Assembly (NCBI GenBank): GCA_900766355.1
Contig: CAAFVD010000101.1
Location: forward strand, 1 to 61,449
DNA from: Candidatus Gastranaerophilales bacterium
GTDB lineage: Bacteria; Cyanobacteriota; Vampirovibrionia; Gastranaerophilales; Gastranaerophilaceae
Length of the DNA stretch: 61,449 nt
Direction of reading: 5' to 3'
Part shown: positions 1 through 8,783 of the stretch, piece by piece
Layout of the letters: each line of letters starts with the position of its first letter
How positions within the stretch are numbered: the stretch's first letter is position 1
Position numbers and translations under genes: made by a program
Notes under the pieces: generated by a model
The model's input: the letters and a program-made list of their open reading frames with translations, nothing else
What the model was told of the DNA's origin: nothing
The model's database searches: none

Positions 1-439
1 AGTTCTGACTTTTTATATAAATGGATTGAATGCAAGTATAAATAATTTGTAATCATACTACGTGCGTAGCACCCTCTATTTGAAAGATACTTAATCTTTC
101 AAACAGAGTTCTTCTAATAAATTGTCACTGTCCAAAAACAAGTGGCTTTTTTTTTGCAAGCCGAGCAAAGGCATGAGCGAAGCGAAAGACGACAAATCAT
201 AATCGGAAACCACGTTTTTCGATTTGATTTGGAGCGTTGCCGTTTAATGCGAGGTGCAGTCTAATGGAGTTTCTACAAAATAAATTTGTAGTTAGGAATA
301 AGAAAATATTTCTAATATGGTTCGCAGAAAGTAGTTCTGACTTTTATATAAATGGATTGAAACTGTTGTTTAATGGTGTTCTAATAATGTTTTGTAATAA
401 AAAGTCATTGAGAAACAGTTTTAGGATATTAGAAAAATA
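1..439. other. Intergenic stretch with a degenerate duplication and a hairpin
   Basis: No convincing gene. A 29-30 bp segment at 1-30 recurs at 333-361 with one T deleted from a T-run. The second copy lies in a 68-codon open frame (237-443) without a ribosome binding site and the first copy is frame-shifted, so this looks like decayed or duplicated sequence. A 15-bp hairpin with one mismatch lies at 74-108. Confidence 0.4.
74..108. repeat. 15-bp inverted repeat with ACTTA loop
   Basis: The arms 74-88 and 94-108 pair with one mismatch around the loop ACTTA. The core GATACTTAATC recurs in two hairpins near 38330 and 38446. No U-tract follows, so it is not an obvious terminator. Confidence 0.6.
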
Positions 440-922
440 CTAAAATTTATCCTCTAAAAGATTGTCTGATTTTGATGATGTTACTGCCAATTTGTCACAT
501 CGTTCATTGAATTCATGACCAGCATGTCCTTTTACCCATACCAATTCAACTTCGTGCGGGGTCATGGCATTAGTCAACCTTTGCCATAAATCAACATTTT
601 TGACAGGTTTTTTAGATGAGGTTTTCCAATTGTTTTTTTGCCAATTTTCTAGCCATTTTTGTTGAAAAGCATCTATAAAATATTTACTGTCAGAGGTTAT
701 TTTGACTTTACATGGTTTTTTTAAGGCTTCAAGTCCTGTAATGACTGCCAAAAGCTCCATGCGGTTGTTGGTCGTTGTTTTGTAACCTGCAGTTAATTCT
801 TTTTCGTGATACATTCCAGAGTTATCTTTGTATCGCAAAATAGTGCCATATCCTCCAGGCCCAGGGTTTCCGCTACAAGCTCCGTCTGTATACATTTCAA
901 CAAATAATTTTTCTTTTTCCAT
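440..922 (-). CDS. rnhA: Ribonuclease HI
   Basis: Cleaves the RNA strand of RNA-DNA hybrids in the cytoplasm (R-loops, Okazaki primers). The 160-residue protein matches the usual bacterial RNase HI length. The four acidic metal-binding residues are visible: D13 in YTDGACSGNPGPGG, E56 in NNRMEL, D78 in TSDSKY and D143 in NERCDKLA, plus H133 in KGHAG. A longer reading to 958 exists, but I place the start at 922. There a TTGACA (953-958), 17-nt spacer, TATGAT (930-935) promoter ends 7 nt before the ATG, so the extra N-terminal residues would lie upstream of transcription and the mRNA would be leaderless. Single-gene unit. Confidence 0.95.
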   Translation of the reverse strand: MEKEKLFVEMYTDGACSGNPGPGGYGTILRYKDNSGMYHEKELTAGYKTTTNNRMELLAVITGLEALKKPCKVKITSDSKYFIDAFQQKWLENWQKNNWKTSSKKPVKNVDLWQRLTNAMTPHEVELVWVKGHAGHEFNERCDKLAVTSSKSDNLLEDKF

Positions 923-929
923 AAAGAAA

Positions 930-958
930 ATCATATAAATAAAAGGTTTGTATGTCAA
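930..958 (-). promoter_or_regulatory. Sigma-70-type promoter of rnhA
   Basis: Perfect -35 TTGACA (953-958), 17-nt spacer, -10 TATGAT (930-935), then 7 nt to the ATG at 922. The expected transcription start coincides with the start codon, and no Shine-Dalgarno is present. Confidence 0.75.
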
Positions 959-981
959 TAAATATACATTTTTTATAACAC

Positions 982-1010
982 TTGTAATGTTATCATCTTT
1001 ATTGTATTTT
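982..1010 (+). promoter_or_regulatory. Probable promoter of the aldolase gene
   Basis: TTGTAA (982-987), 17 nt, TATTTT (1005-1010). It leaves a leader of about 37 nt containing the strong ribosome binding site AGGAGG before the ATG at 1054. Confidence 0.45.
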
Positions 1011-1053
1011 TTTAGATGTAAGTAATTTTTTACAGTATAAGAAGGAGGCTCAA

Positions 1054-2013
1054 ATGAGCGAAAGAAAATTAGTAGGAACAGAAGAAATGTTCAAAAAAGC
1101 ATTAGCTGGCGGATATGCTATCGGTGCTTACAACGTAAACAATATGGAAATTCTTCAAGGTATCGCAGAAGCAGCTGAAGAAACAAGATCACCAATCATT
1201 CTTCAAGTATCTGCAGGTGCTAGAAAATATGCTAACCAAACTTATCTAATCAAGTTGGTTGAAGCAGCTTTAGCTACAACTACAGTACCTATCGCATTAC
1301 ACTTAGACCACGGTGCAGATTTCGAAATTTGTAAAGCTTGTATCGATGGTGGTTTCTCATCTGTTATGATTGATGGTTCAAGATTCCCATTCGAAGAAAA
1401 CGTAGCTGTTACTAAGAAAGTTGTTGAATATGCTCACGAAAGAGGAGTTTCTGTTGAAGCTGAACTTGGTAAATTAGCTGGTGTTGAAGATGACGTAAAT
1501 GTTGATGCTAAAGATGCTAAATATACTAATGTTAAAGAAGCAGTTGAATTCGTTAAACAAACTGGTTGTGATTCATTAGCTATCGCTATTGGTACTTCTC
1601 ACGGTGCTTACAAATTCGCTGGTGAAGCTAAACTTGACTTTGATAGATTAAAAGAAATCAAAGATGCTCTAAAAGAAGCTGGTTTTGGTGATTATCCAAT
1701 CGTTCTTCACGGTTCTTCATCAGTTCCACAAGACTTAGTTGCTAAATGTAATCAATATGGTGGTAAATTACCTAACGCACAAGGTGTTCCAGAAGATATG
1801 CTTAACTACGCTTCTAAACACGGTGTTGCTAAAATCAACATTGATACAGACTTGAGATTAGCTATGACTTCTACTATCAGAGAATTTTTCATTGAACATC
1901 CTGAAAAATTCGACCCACGTGAATATATGGGACCAGGTAGAACTGCCGTTAAAGAACTTGTTATGCACAAAATGAGAGATGTATTAGGAACTGCTGGTCA
2001 CGCAGATGACTAA
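1054..2013 (+). CDS. fba: Class II fructose-bisphosphate aldolase
   Basis: Zinc-dependent aldolase interconverting fructose 1,6-bisphosphate with DHAP and glyceraldehyde 3-phosphate. The 319 residues show the class II signature HLDHGAD at 83-89 (catalytic D85, zinc ligand H86), the second metal site around EAELGKLAGVEDD, and the phosphate-binding segments AIGTSHGAYK, LHGSSSVP and KINIDTDLR. AGGAGG lies 8 nt before the ATG. Monocistronic, with a strong terminator just after the stop. Codon use is more GC-tolerant than in neighbours, with many C-ending codons, as expected for a highly expressed glycolytic enzyme. The paralogous tagatose-bisphosphate aldolase activity cannot be excluded from sequence alone. 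Confidence 0.96.
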   Translation: MSERKLVGTEEMFKKALAGGYAIGAYNVNNMEILQGIAEAAEETRSPIILQVSAGARKYANQTYLIKLVEAALATTTVPIALHLDHGADFEICKACIDGGFSSVMIDGSRFPFEENVAVTKKVVEYAHERGVSVEAELGKLAGVEDDVNVDAKDAKYTNVKEAVEFVKQTGCDSLAIAIGTSHGAYKFAGEAKLDFDRLKEIKDALKEAGFGDYPIVLHGSSSVPQDLVAKCNQYGGKLPNAQGVPEDMLNYASKHGVAKINIDTDLRLAMTSTIREFFIEHPEKFDPREYMGPGRTAVKELVMHKMRDVLGTAGHADD

Positions 2014-2043
2014 TAATTTCTAAAAGTTGTTTTATAACATCAA

Positions 2044-2074
2044 AGAGAGTCCAACTTTAGTTGGACTCTCTTTT
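2044..2074 (+). terminator. Intrinsic terminator after fba
   Basis: 13-bp stem AGAGAGTCCAACT with the complementary arm at 2059-2071, 2-nt loop, then a T-run. It separates fba from the next gene, which argues against the longer reading of that gene starting at 2027. Confidence 0.9.
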
Positions 2075-2104
2075 CTAGGTATTTATCTTTTTGTAAAAAT
2101 ATGT

Positions 2105-2110
2105 TACAAT
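2105..2110 (+). promoter_or_regulatory. -10 element 6 nt before the HD-GYP start codon
   Basis: TACAAT followed by exactly 6 nt and the ATG at 2117, with no Shine-Dalgarno between. No good -35 is visible at 17 nt. The arrangement implies a leaderless mRNA. Confidence 0.5.
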
Positions 2111-2116
2111 CTTTTT

Positions 2117-3154
2117 ATGAAAGAAACTTCAAGAAATGAACTGAGTAAATATAAGATTTTACCCTTCAATTTGTATAATGAGGCTGGAGAGCTGATACAA
2201 AAGGCTGGTAATGCTTTAACTGTTGGTAAATTATTGCAACTAAAAGCTTATGATAAAATTTTTAGAGATTCTAGTCCTGCAGAAGAAGAAAAAGAATCCT
2301 CTTTTCCGTTCGTTGATGAAAATGACATTGAAAAAGAGCAAGAAACAATAGTTTTAAAAACAGATAGTAAAGATTTTAGTTACGATACAATTAATCTTTC
2401 AGAGTACAAAACCCCTGTTAATAAATATTCCAAGATAGATTATAAAGAGCAAATAAAGCTAAAAGCTTATTTGATGAAAACAATAGATTTATTGAATAAG
2501 ACTTCTATAAAAGAGGCTTTTCCTAAGATAGCTAATCTTAGTGAGATTATTACTCAAACCGTAATCCCAAAATTTGATGAAGTCAGTCATTATTCAGAAT
2601 TGAGATTGTTAGGTGATTACGAAATCTGTCATCCTATAAATGTTGCAATTATGTCAGGTATGATAGCCAAAAAAATGGATTTTGAAAAAGATTTTATATC
2701 AGATATTATTCTTGCTGGAGTATTGCATGATATCGGCAAATACAAAATCCCGAATGCGTTTGAACCTGCAAGTACTCTATCAAATATAGATACCGAAAAA
2801 TTAAAAACTCATACTATTATTGGACATAATATTTTGAAAGAAATGAATTTGCCTGATAGAATATGTAATGTTGCACTACAGCATCATGAACATAATGATG
2901 GTACAGGGTATCCTCATGGGCTTTCAAGTGACTGGATTAGTATAGAAAGCCAAATTGTTAATGTATGTAATAGTTATGATAACTTAGCTTTTAATAAAAC
3001 AGGTTATATAGTTAAGAATAATAGAGATGTTTTAAGGTTGATGTTGTCAATTGGAACAAAAAATTTTTCTGCAGAAATACTTTATACCTTCGCACATATG
3101 TTTAGCTATAATGATACTATGAATTTTAGCGATATGGCATCATATTCAGCATAA
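2117..3154 (+). CDS. HD-GYP domain phosphodiesterase-like protein
   Basis: 345-residue cytoplasmic protein with no membrane segment. The N-terminal ~150 residues are of unrecognised fold. The C-terminal half is an HD-GYP domain with HP at the first metal position (CHPINVAIMSG), the diagnostic HDIGKYKIP, and HHEHNDGTGYPHG. Such domains hydrolyse cyclic di-GMP, linking the gene to motility or surface switching in this flagellated organism; the substrate is inferred from family. An in-frame TTG at 2027 would add 30 residues but lies inside the upstream terminator, so I take the ATG at 2117. A bidirectional terminator follows. Confidence 0.85.
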   Translation: MKETSRNELSKYKILPFNLYNEAGELIQKAGNALTVGKLLQLKAYDKIFRDSSPAEEEKESSFPFVDENDIEKEQETIVLKTDSKDFSYDTINLSEYKTPVNKYSKIDYKEQIKLKAYLMKTIDLLNKTSIKEAFPKIANLSEIITQTVIPKFDEVSHYSELRLLGDYEICHPINVAIMSGMIAKKMDFEKDFISDIILAGVLHDIGKYKIPNAFEPASTLSNIDTEKLKTHTIIGHNILKEMNLPDRICNVALQHHEHNDGTGYPHGLSSDWISIESQIVNVCNSYDNLAFNKTGYIVKNNRDVLRLMLSIGTKNFSAEILYTFAHMFSYNDTMNFSDMASYSA

Positions 3155-3167
3155 AATTTTATATGCA

Positions 3168-3197
3168 AAAAAGACACCTTGTATAAGGTGTCTTTTT
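3168..3197. terminator. Bidirectional terminator between HD-GYP gene and rpsO
   Basis: A-run, stem AGACACCTT with complementary AAGGTGTCT, then a T-run. It can act for the plus-strand HD-GYP gene and the minus-strand rpsO. Confidence 0.85.
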
Positions 3198-3218
3198 TGT
3201 GAAACAAATAATAAAAAA

Positions 3219-3488
3219 TTAACCACGTAGGCCTAATTTTTTAACTAATGCTCTGTAACCTTCAAGATCTTTGCTCTTAAGGTAAGATAACAAACCTTTT
3301 CTTCTACCAACCATCATCAAAAGACCACGTTTTGTAGCGAAATCTTTTTTGTTAGATTTTAGGTGTTCAGTTAATTCAGTAATTTTTTGAGTTAACATTG
3401 CGATTTGAACTTCAGTAGAACCTGTATCTTGTTCGTTTTTACCGTATTTAGCTACGATTTCTTTTTTGTTTTTCAAATTAATTGACAT
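3219..3488 (-). CDS. rpsO: 30S ribosomal protein S15
   Basis: Primary 16S rRNA-binding protein of the small-subunit platform. From the ATG at 3488 it is 89 residues, the canonical length, with DTGSTEVQIAMLTQKI, LTEHLKSNKKDF, and GRRKGLLSYLK near the C-terminus. A longer frame starting at 3530 adds 14 residues with no match to the family; AAGGA upstream of 3488 supports the shorter start. A TATAAT element lies at 3548-3553 on the minus strand. pnp, the frequent downstream partner, is absent. Confidence 0.97.
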   Translation of the reverse strand: MSINLKNKKEIVAKYGKNEQDTGSTEVQIAMLTQKITELTEHLKSNKKDFATKRGLLMMVGRRKGLLSYLKSKDLEGYRALVKKLGLRG

Positions 3489-3611
3489 GTTTTGTTTCCT
3501 TTTTTGTTGAGTGATTATTGGCGTAAGCACTCTACATTGATTATCATATTATATCAAATTTTAAAATCAAGTGTATTAAACCCATGTACTTTATAAATGT
3601 TTATATTGTAT

Positions 3612-3648
3612 AAAAAGAGATTGATATTATCGTACCAATCTCTTTTTT
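3612..3648. terminator. Terminator after tpiA
   Basis: Stem AGAGATTG / CAATCTCT flanked by A- and T-runs, with a 13-nt loop between the arms. It lies 27 nt past the tpiA stop and would also stop transcripts from the other side. Confidence 0.7.
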
Positions 3649-3674
3649 GTTTATCATTACTTGAAATATTTGAC

Positions 3675-4463
3675 TTATACAGCAACTTTCATTGAGTTAG
3701 TAATAATTTCGTTGAAGCTATCAGCTTTCAAGCTAGCACCACCGATTAAGCCGCCATCAATGTCTGATTGAGAAAGTTGTTCTTCGATAGTAGCAGGTTT
3801 TACAGAACCACCGTAAAGGATTCTGATAGCGTTTCCAGCTTCTTCTGAAGAAACTTCTTTAACAACATTTCTAATCATTGCAATAACTCTATTAGCTTCT
3901 TTAGAATCACAAGTTTTACCTGTACCGATAGCCCAGATTGGTTCATAAGCGATAACAGATTTTGCAACTTCTTCGTTTGATAATCCAGCTAAAGCAGCTC
4001 TGATTTGAGATGCGATGTGTTGGTCAGTTACACCTGATTCTCTTTGTTCAAGAGTTTCACCACAACAAATGATAGGTAACAAACCACCAGCTAATATAGC
4101 TTTAGCTTTTTTATTAATCATTTCGTCTGTTTCTGAGAAGTATTGTCTTCTTTCTGAGTGACCGATAATTACATAATCACAACCAGCATCTTTTAACATT
4201 TCTACAGAAATTTCACCAGTATAAGCACCAGAAGATTCCCAGTGGCAGTTTTGACCAGCGATTTTTATTCTATCACTACCCCAAGAAGCTTTTGCAGCTG
4301 CTACAACACCAATTGTTGTGAATGTAGGTGCAACAACGATTTCTGGTAATTGTGATTCTGAAAGACCAGATACTAGAGATTTGATACCTTCAAATAATTC
4401 TCTACCTTGATCTTGTAATAAATTCATTTTCCAGTTTCCTGCAATGATTGGTTTTCTTGACAT
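3675..4463 (-). CDS. tpiA: Triose-phosphate isomerase
   Basis: Interconverts DHAP and glyceraldehyde 3-phosphate. Length of 262 residues is slightly above the 250 norm. Catalytic residues are visible: K12 in GNWKMN, H102 in IIGHSERR, E174 in AYEPIWAIGTG, and the phosphate-gripping ILYGGSVKP and GLIGGASL. AAGGAGATATA precedes the ATG. Single gene with its own terminator and the C-ending codons of a highly expressed gene. It lies 1.7 kb from the aldolase gene but on the opposite strand, so they are not co-transcribed. Confidence 0.97.
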   Translation of the reverse strand: MSRKPIIAGNWKMNLLQDQGRELFEGIKSLVSGLSESQLPEIVVAPTFTTIGVVAAAKASWGSDRIKIAGQNCHWESSGAYTGEISVEMLKDAGCDYVIIGHSERRQYFSETDEMINKKAKAILAGGLLPIICCGETLEQRESGVTDQHIASQIRAALAGLSNEEVAKSVIAYEPIWAIGTGKTCDSKEANRVIAMIRNVVKEVSSEEAGNAIRILYGGSVKPATIEEQLSQSDIDGGLIGGASLKADSFNEIITNSMKVAV

Positions 4464-4747
4464 AATTATATCTCCTTACAATTGTAAACCACACATTGAG
4501 TTTAAAATAAAAGCAGTGAACAATCAAGTAAGAATAAACTAAAAACTTTACGTTATAGTATTAGGGTAGATGTATTTTTGTGAGCATAATTTTTTCTAAC
4601 GTAGAGTATAATCTGTTTAAAAACCTCTGTATTGATTATGTGTTCGTCTGTTTACATATTGGATAAATATGCGTTAATAATATAAAATAAAACTAGTCTA
4701 GTGGTTAATTGTTGGTTAATAGCTATTGTTATAAGATTTTTACAGAT

Positions 4748-6202
4748 ATGATAAATTTAGAAGCAAAAGAATATTTGTTAGATGCAATACTAGAGTATAG
4801 TAAAGACATCGTTACCGTAAAAGACAAGAATCTTAGGTATATTGCCTATAACAATGCTTTTAGGGCAATTATTGGTGTATCAAGAGATTTTAAAATTTTA
4901 GGCAAGAGTACAAGTTCAATTGTTGAATCTGAATGTGCAGATATTATAAACGAAAATTCTAAGAAAGTACTTTCAACTTGCGAAACAAAAACTTGTATAT
5001 TTGTGTTAAAAAAGACAAATAAAATAATTAAGCAAACAATAACTCCAATTGTTAAAAATAATAATATTGAAGGTCTTTTGTCAGTTTCTTTAGATGTCAC
5101 GAACGAAGAAAATTTAAAAAGCGAATTGATTAATACTAATTTGCGTTTAAATTCATTGATTAATAATTTACCAATTCATGTTTATATGAAAGATAAATCA
5201 AGAAATATAATTGTAGCAAATAAGCAAGCAAAACAGTTTTTATTTGAAGGAATAGATGCTTTTGCAGATGATTTGGTTTTGAATATGGAGAACGCTGAAG
5301 CGGAATCAATAAACGAAGACAATTACGTATTAGAAAATAAAAAAATATTACGCAAAGAAAAATCAGCATTTGATTATGATGGAAATAGACATTGGTATAA
5401 AGTTAATAAAGCTCCTATTTTGACAGAAGATAACGAAGTAAAGGGGTTGGTAACAATCGCAAAGAATATTGATGCAGAAAAACGATTGGAGAATCAGAAA
5501 GGTTTGTTTTTATCTACGCTTTCGCATGATTTGAAGAATCCTTTGCTTGCACAGATTTATTCTCTAGAAAGACTTCATAGACAATTAAAAACTCAACTAA
5601 CAGATGAGCAGAAAGAAATTTTAGAATTAATAATTGAATCTTCAAAATATATGCGTGATATGTTGTGTACGTTGTTGAAAACTTGTAAAGACAGTAACGG
5701 AGTTATATATCTTAAGCGAACAAATTTTGATATGGAAAGTTTGGTTTTGAGATGCGTCAAAGAGATTCGAGATATGGCTTTGATTAAAAATATCAAGCTA
5801 AAAGTAAATACTGACGATTCAAAAAAATATATTTATGCAGATGAAAACCAATTAAGACGTGTTATAGGTAATATGCTCAACAATGCGGTGAATTATGCGT
5901 TTGAGAATACTACTCTGAATATAAATTTTTATGTAAAAGATAATACAATTTCTTTTGGTGTACAGAATGAAAGTGCAGAAATCCCAGAATCATTACAAGC
6001 TAATATTTTTGATAAATATGTTTGTGGAGAATGTTTGCAAAGTACAAGTAATGTAGGATTAGGTTTATATTTCTGTAAGAAAATTGTTAATGCGCATGAT
6101 GGAGAAATTTTGCTTATTCCAAATGGTACTAATAATGAATTTGTGATTAAATTGCCAATTGCAGATGAACATTCTGCGTTTATATCTGAAGTGATTTTGT
6201 AA
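4748..6202 (+). CDS. PAS-domain sensor histidine kinase
   Basis: 484-residue soluble two-component sensor kinase. Two PAS-type sensory domains occupy about residues 5-120 and 130-245. A HisKA domain follows with STLSHDLKNPL (phosphoacceptor H260), then a HATPase domain with the N-box NMLNNAVNYAF and glycine box GLGLYFCKK. No membrane segment is present, so the signal is intracellular. No response regulator is adjacent, so the partner is unknown. The start is uncertain: a TTG at 4709 would add 13 residues, and neither start has a ribosome binding site. A weak hairpin lies at 6232-6262 after the stop. Confidence 0.88.
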   Translation: MINLEAKEYLLDAILEYSKDIVTVKDKNLRYIAYNNAFRAIIGVSRDFKILGKSTSSIVESECADIINENSKKVLSTCETKTCIFVLKKTNKIIKQTITPIVKNNNIEGLLSVSLDVTNEENLKSELINTNLRLNSLINNLPIHVYMKDKSRNIIVANKQAKQFLFEGIDAFADDLVLNMENAEAESINEDNYVLENKKILRKEKSAFDYDGNRHWYKVNKAPILTEDNEVKGLVTIAKNIDAEKRLENQKGLFLSTLSHDLKNPLLAQIYSLERLHRQLKTQLTDEQKEILELIIESSKYMRDMLCTLLKTCKDSNGVIYLKRTNFDMESLVLRCVKEIRDMALIKNIKLKVNTDDSKKYIYADENQLRRVIGNMLNNAVNYAFENTTLNINFYVKDNTISFGVQNESAEIPESLQANIFDKYVCGECLQSTSNVGLGLYFCKKIVNAHDGEILLIPNGTNNEFVIKLPIADEHSAFISEVIL

Positions 6203-6330
6203 TAATATAGATATTTGAATAATAAAGTATTCATCATAAATTAGGCATGATTATTTATGATGGGTTTGTATTTGATTATATTAACCATTGGTGATTTTTG
6301 GTATAATAATTTAAAAATGGAGATTAAATT

Positions 6331-6675
6331 ATGAAAAAATTTTTGACAATATTATTTAGTTTTGCAATGACAATATCAACTGCGTTTGGTTATGAATTTA
6401 GAGAGGTTAGAGCTGAACATATATTGGTTCAAACAGAGGCTCAGGCAATAGTTTTGGAATCTAAAATAAAAAATGGTGAAAGTTTTGAAGCTTTGGCAAA
6501 ACAATATTCAATGTGTCCATCGGGTCGTCAAGGTGGAGATTTGGGATATTTTGGACGTGGGCAAATGGTTCCAGAATTTGAGAATGCAGCTTTTAAAATG
6601 GCAATAGGAGAAGTTTCAGAGCCTGTAAAAACTCAATTTGGGTGGCATATTATAAAAGTTTTGGATAAAAAATAG
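6331..6675 (+). CDS. Secreted parvulin-type peptidyl-prolyl isomerase
   Basis: 114 residues: a signal peptide of about 20 residues (MKKFLTILFSFAMTISTAFG) and one parvulin (PpiC) domain with the family motifs RAEHILVQ, GESFEALAKQYS, GGDLGYFGRGQMVPEFE and FGWHIIKV. It probably assists folding in the periplasm. It is a minimal single-domain form, unlike SurA or PrsA, which carry extra chaperone domains. TATAAT occurs about 30 nt upstream and GGAG precedes the ATG. The transporter gene starts 9 nt after its stop, so the two are likely co-transcribed. Confidence 0.9.
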   Translation: MKKFLTILFSFAMTISTAFGYEFREVRAEHILVQTEAQAIVLESKIKNGESFEALAKQYSMCPSGRQGGDLGYFGRGQMVPEFENAAFKMAIGEVSEPVKTQFGWHIIKVLDKK

Positions 6676-6684
6676 GATTAATAA

Positions 6685-7533
6685 ATGCTTATACTATCTC
6701 TTTTATTAAGAATATTTTCAAATCCTGTAGCAAATGTCTTTCAGAAAAAACTTACCTCTAATTATTCATCTTTTATAGTTAACTCAATAACTTATGGTGG
6801 TTTATGCGTTTTTATACTGCCATTAATATTGCATACTGATTTTTTAGTATTAACTAAATCAGTTTGGTTTTATGGGGTTGTTGGAGGAGTTTTTGGGGCT
6901 TTGGGAAATGCGTTTTTGGTAAAGGCTTTATCTTTAGGCGATTTATCAATCTTAGGTCCTATAAACTCATATAAATCTGTTATAGCAATGATATTTGGTA
7001 TATTTTTGTTAGGCGAATTACCATCTTTGGCTGGTATTTTTGCAGTAGGTTTAGTTATATTGGGGAGTTATTTTGTATTTGATACAACAGAAGAAAAATT
7101 TTCATTAGCTCTTTTCAGAAGAAGGGATATTATATACAGATTTATTGCACTTTTGTTTACGGCTTTGGAAGCTATTATGATAAAACGAGTTATTTTGCTC
7201 TCTGATATTAATGTATCTTTTATTTTTTGGTGTGGATTTGGATTTTTGTTTTCATTGTTGTTTGCTTTGTCAAGACAAGAACGATTTGAACAGTTTGATA
7301 GAAAATCATTGTTCCAATTTGTTGGGCTAATTTCTATGTTTGGATTGATGCAATATACAACAAATTATGTTTTTCAGAATATGAATGTGTCTTATGCGTT
7401 GGCTTTGTTTCAATTATCATCTGTTGTTAATGTGATATTTGGGTATAAATTCTTTAAAGAAACTCAAATCAAGAAAAAACTTGTTGGTACAATTATTATG
7501 GTTATAGGTGCTGGAATAATAATTTGTTCGTAG
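6685..7533 (+). CDS. DMT-superfamily (EamA-like) membrane transporter
   Basis: 282-residue integral membrane protein with about nine or ten hydrophobic helices in two internally similar halves. The first half has GVFGALGNAFLVKALSLG and GPINSYKSVIAMIFG; the second has SYALALFQLSSVVNVIFGY. This is the duplicated architecture of drug/metabolite transporters. The substrate cannot be read from sequence. AGGA precedes the ATG. Second gene of a pair with the parvulin gene. Confidence 0.75.
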   Translation: MLILSLLLRIFSNPVANVFQKKLTSNYSSFIVNSITYGGLCVFILPLILHTDFLVLTKSVWFYGVVGGVFGALGNAFLVKALSLGDLSILGPINSYKSVIAMIFGIFLLGELPSLAGIFAVGLVILGSYFVFDTTEEKFSLALFRRRDIIYRFIALLFTALEAIMIKRVILLSDINVSFIFWCGFGFLFSLLFALSRQERFEQFDRKSLFQFVGLISMFGLMQYTTNYVFQNMNVSYALALFQLSSVVNVIFGYKFFKETQIKKKLVGTIIMVIGAGIIICS

Positions 7534-7557
7534 ATATAAAACATTTTGAATGATAAT

Positions 7558-7577
7558 ATAGGTAGAGCTATACCTAT
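7558..7577. terminator. Weak hairpin between convergent genes
   Basis: 7-bp stem ATAGGTA / TACCTAT with a 6-nt loop and only a short T-rich tail, between the convergent transporter and Fic genes. Function as a terminator is plausible but weak. Confidence 0.35.
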
Positions 7578-7580
7578 TTG

Positions 7581-8684
7581 TTAGGATTTGTTTAATATAT
7601 AATGTGTAGCTCTTGCTTCTCCACATTTTTCTAATATGTTTTTATTTATTAAATCTGTGATATCTCTATTGGCGGTGTCATGTGAACAATCACATATTTT
7701 TGCCCATTTTTTAGTCGTTAAATTACCTTCAAAATTATTCAACAATTTTTGTAAAATCTTTAACTGTCTATTATTAAATTCCAAGTTTTTATTTTTATTC
7801 CAAAAATTAGTTCTAAAAAAGACATCATTCAATAATTTTTCTGAATTATCTATTGATAAAGACATATTTTCTAAAAACCATTTTAACCATAAAGTAATAT
7901 CTAAGGATTCTTTTTGAGTTAATTCTAAAATCTCATAATATGATTTTCTAACATTTTTTATTTGTGATGACATAGAATAAAAGCGGCTTGAAGTTTTTTC
8001 ACTTCTTGCGAGCATCATATCTGTTAAGGCTCTTGCAATTCTGCCATTTCCATCTTCAAACGGGTGCAAAATTATAAACCACAAATGTACAATTCCTGCT
8101 TTTATTACTAAATCTGTATTGTCAGAATTGTTTATATAATTTATAAATTTTTTCATTTGTTTTTTTAATTCAGTTGAGGGTGGTGCTTCATAATGAATTT
8201 TTTCATGGCCAACTGGACCTGATACAACTTGCATTGCTCCATTCTTATCATCTCGATATGCACCAACTTTTATCTGATATAATCCACTTCTACCAGTTGG
8301 AAACATTGCAGACTGCCAACCATACAACCTTTCTTCTATTAATGGTTTATCATAATTTTGAGTAGCATCAAGCATCATATCAACTGTACCTTGAATATTA
8401 TGTTCTATAAAAATATCACTACCAATATTAAGTCCTAACTTTTTGGCGATAGAAGAACGAACTTGTTCAATATTCAAGCTTAGCCCTTCAATCTCACTTG
8501 ATTTTAAAACATCTTCTGTTAAGATATTCAAAATTGTAAGTTGATTATCATCAAAACCTAAGTTTTGCATTTTGCCTAGCAATAAACCTTGTTTAAATTT
8601 AACATCAGATAATAATGGCATTATTATGTCTTTATTGTAAGTAAAATCAGGAAATTTAGGATTTTGCCAAATATATTTTTTCAT
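7581..8684 (-). CDS. Fic-family protein with N-terminal DUF4172 and C-terminal winged helix
   Basis: 367-residue Fic protein, a family that typically transfers AMP from ATP to target hydroxyls. The catalytic motif HPFEDGNGRIAR starts at H207. An N-terminal inhibitory motif of class II type, SSEIEG (S62, E66, G67), matches the (S/T)xxxE(G/N) rule, so the enzyme is probably autoinhibited by its own glutamate. The N-terminus (WQNPKFPDF) resembles DUF4172. Residues ~300-367 look like a winged helix-turn-helix (NRQLKILQKLLNNF, AKICDCSHDTANRDITDLI), suggesting DNA binding. Upstream lies a dense cluster of operator-like repeats overlapping its promoter, so autoregulation is likely. No Shine-Dalgarno is present. 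Confidence 0.9.
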   Translation of the reverse strand: MKKYIWQNPKFPDFTYNKDIIMPLLSDVKFKQGLLLGKMQNLGFDDNQLTILNILTEDVLKSSEIEGLSLNIEQVRSSIAKKLGLNIGSDIFIEHNIQGTVDMMLDATQNYDKPLIEERLYGWQSAMFPTGRSGLYQIKVGAYRDDKNGAMQVVSGPVGHEKIHYEAPPSTELKKQMKKFINYINNSDNTDLVIKAGIVHLWFIILHPFEDGNGRIARALTDMMLARSEKTSSRFYSMSSQIKNVRKSYYEILELTQKESLDITLWLKWFLENMSLSIDNSEKLLNDVFFRTNFWNKNKNLEFNNRQLKILQKLLNNFEGNLTTKKWAKICDCSHDTANRDITDLINKNILEKCGEARATHYILNKS

Positions 8685-8690
8685 AAATCA

Positions 8691-8783
8691 ACGCACTTTC
8701 TGCGTATATTATAACAGATTATCAACGCATTTTCAAGATAAATATACGCAAATATTGCGTAGGTTTTACAAATTATCTACGCA
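8691..8783 (-). promoter_or_regulatory. Fic promoter with palindromic operators ACGCA-N5-TGCGT
   Basis: On the minus strand a TTGAAA (8731-8736), 17 nt, TATAAT (8708-8713) promoter drives the Fic gene. Two copies of the palindrome ACGCA-N5-TGCGT occur: 8691-8705 at the expected transcription start and 8746-8760 upstream of the -35. Single ACGCA half-sites lie at 8725-8729 in the spacer and at 8779-8783. This is the layout of a repressor-controlled promoter. Confidence 0.8.

Noticed and set aside
2027..2116. Longer N-terminus of the HD-GYP protein
   Set aside because: Its first codons lie within the fba terminator; the -10 at 2105-2110 places the start at 2117.
4846..5796. Minus-strand frames inside the histidine kinase gene
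   Set aside because: Antisense shadows with no ribosome binding site, inside a gene with full domain evidence.
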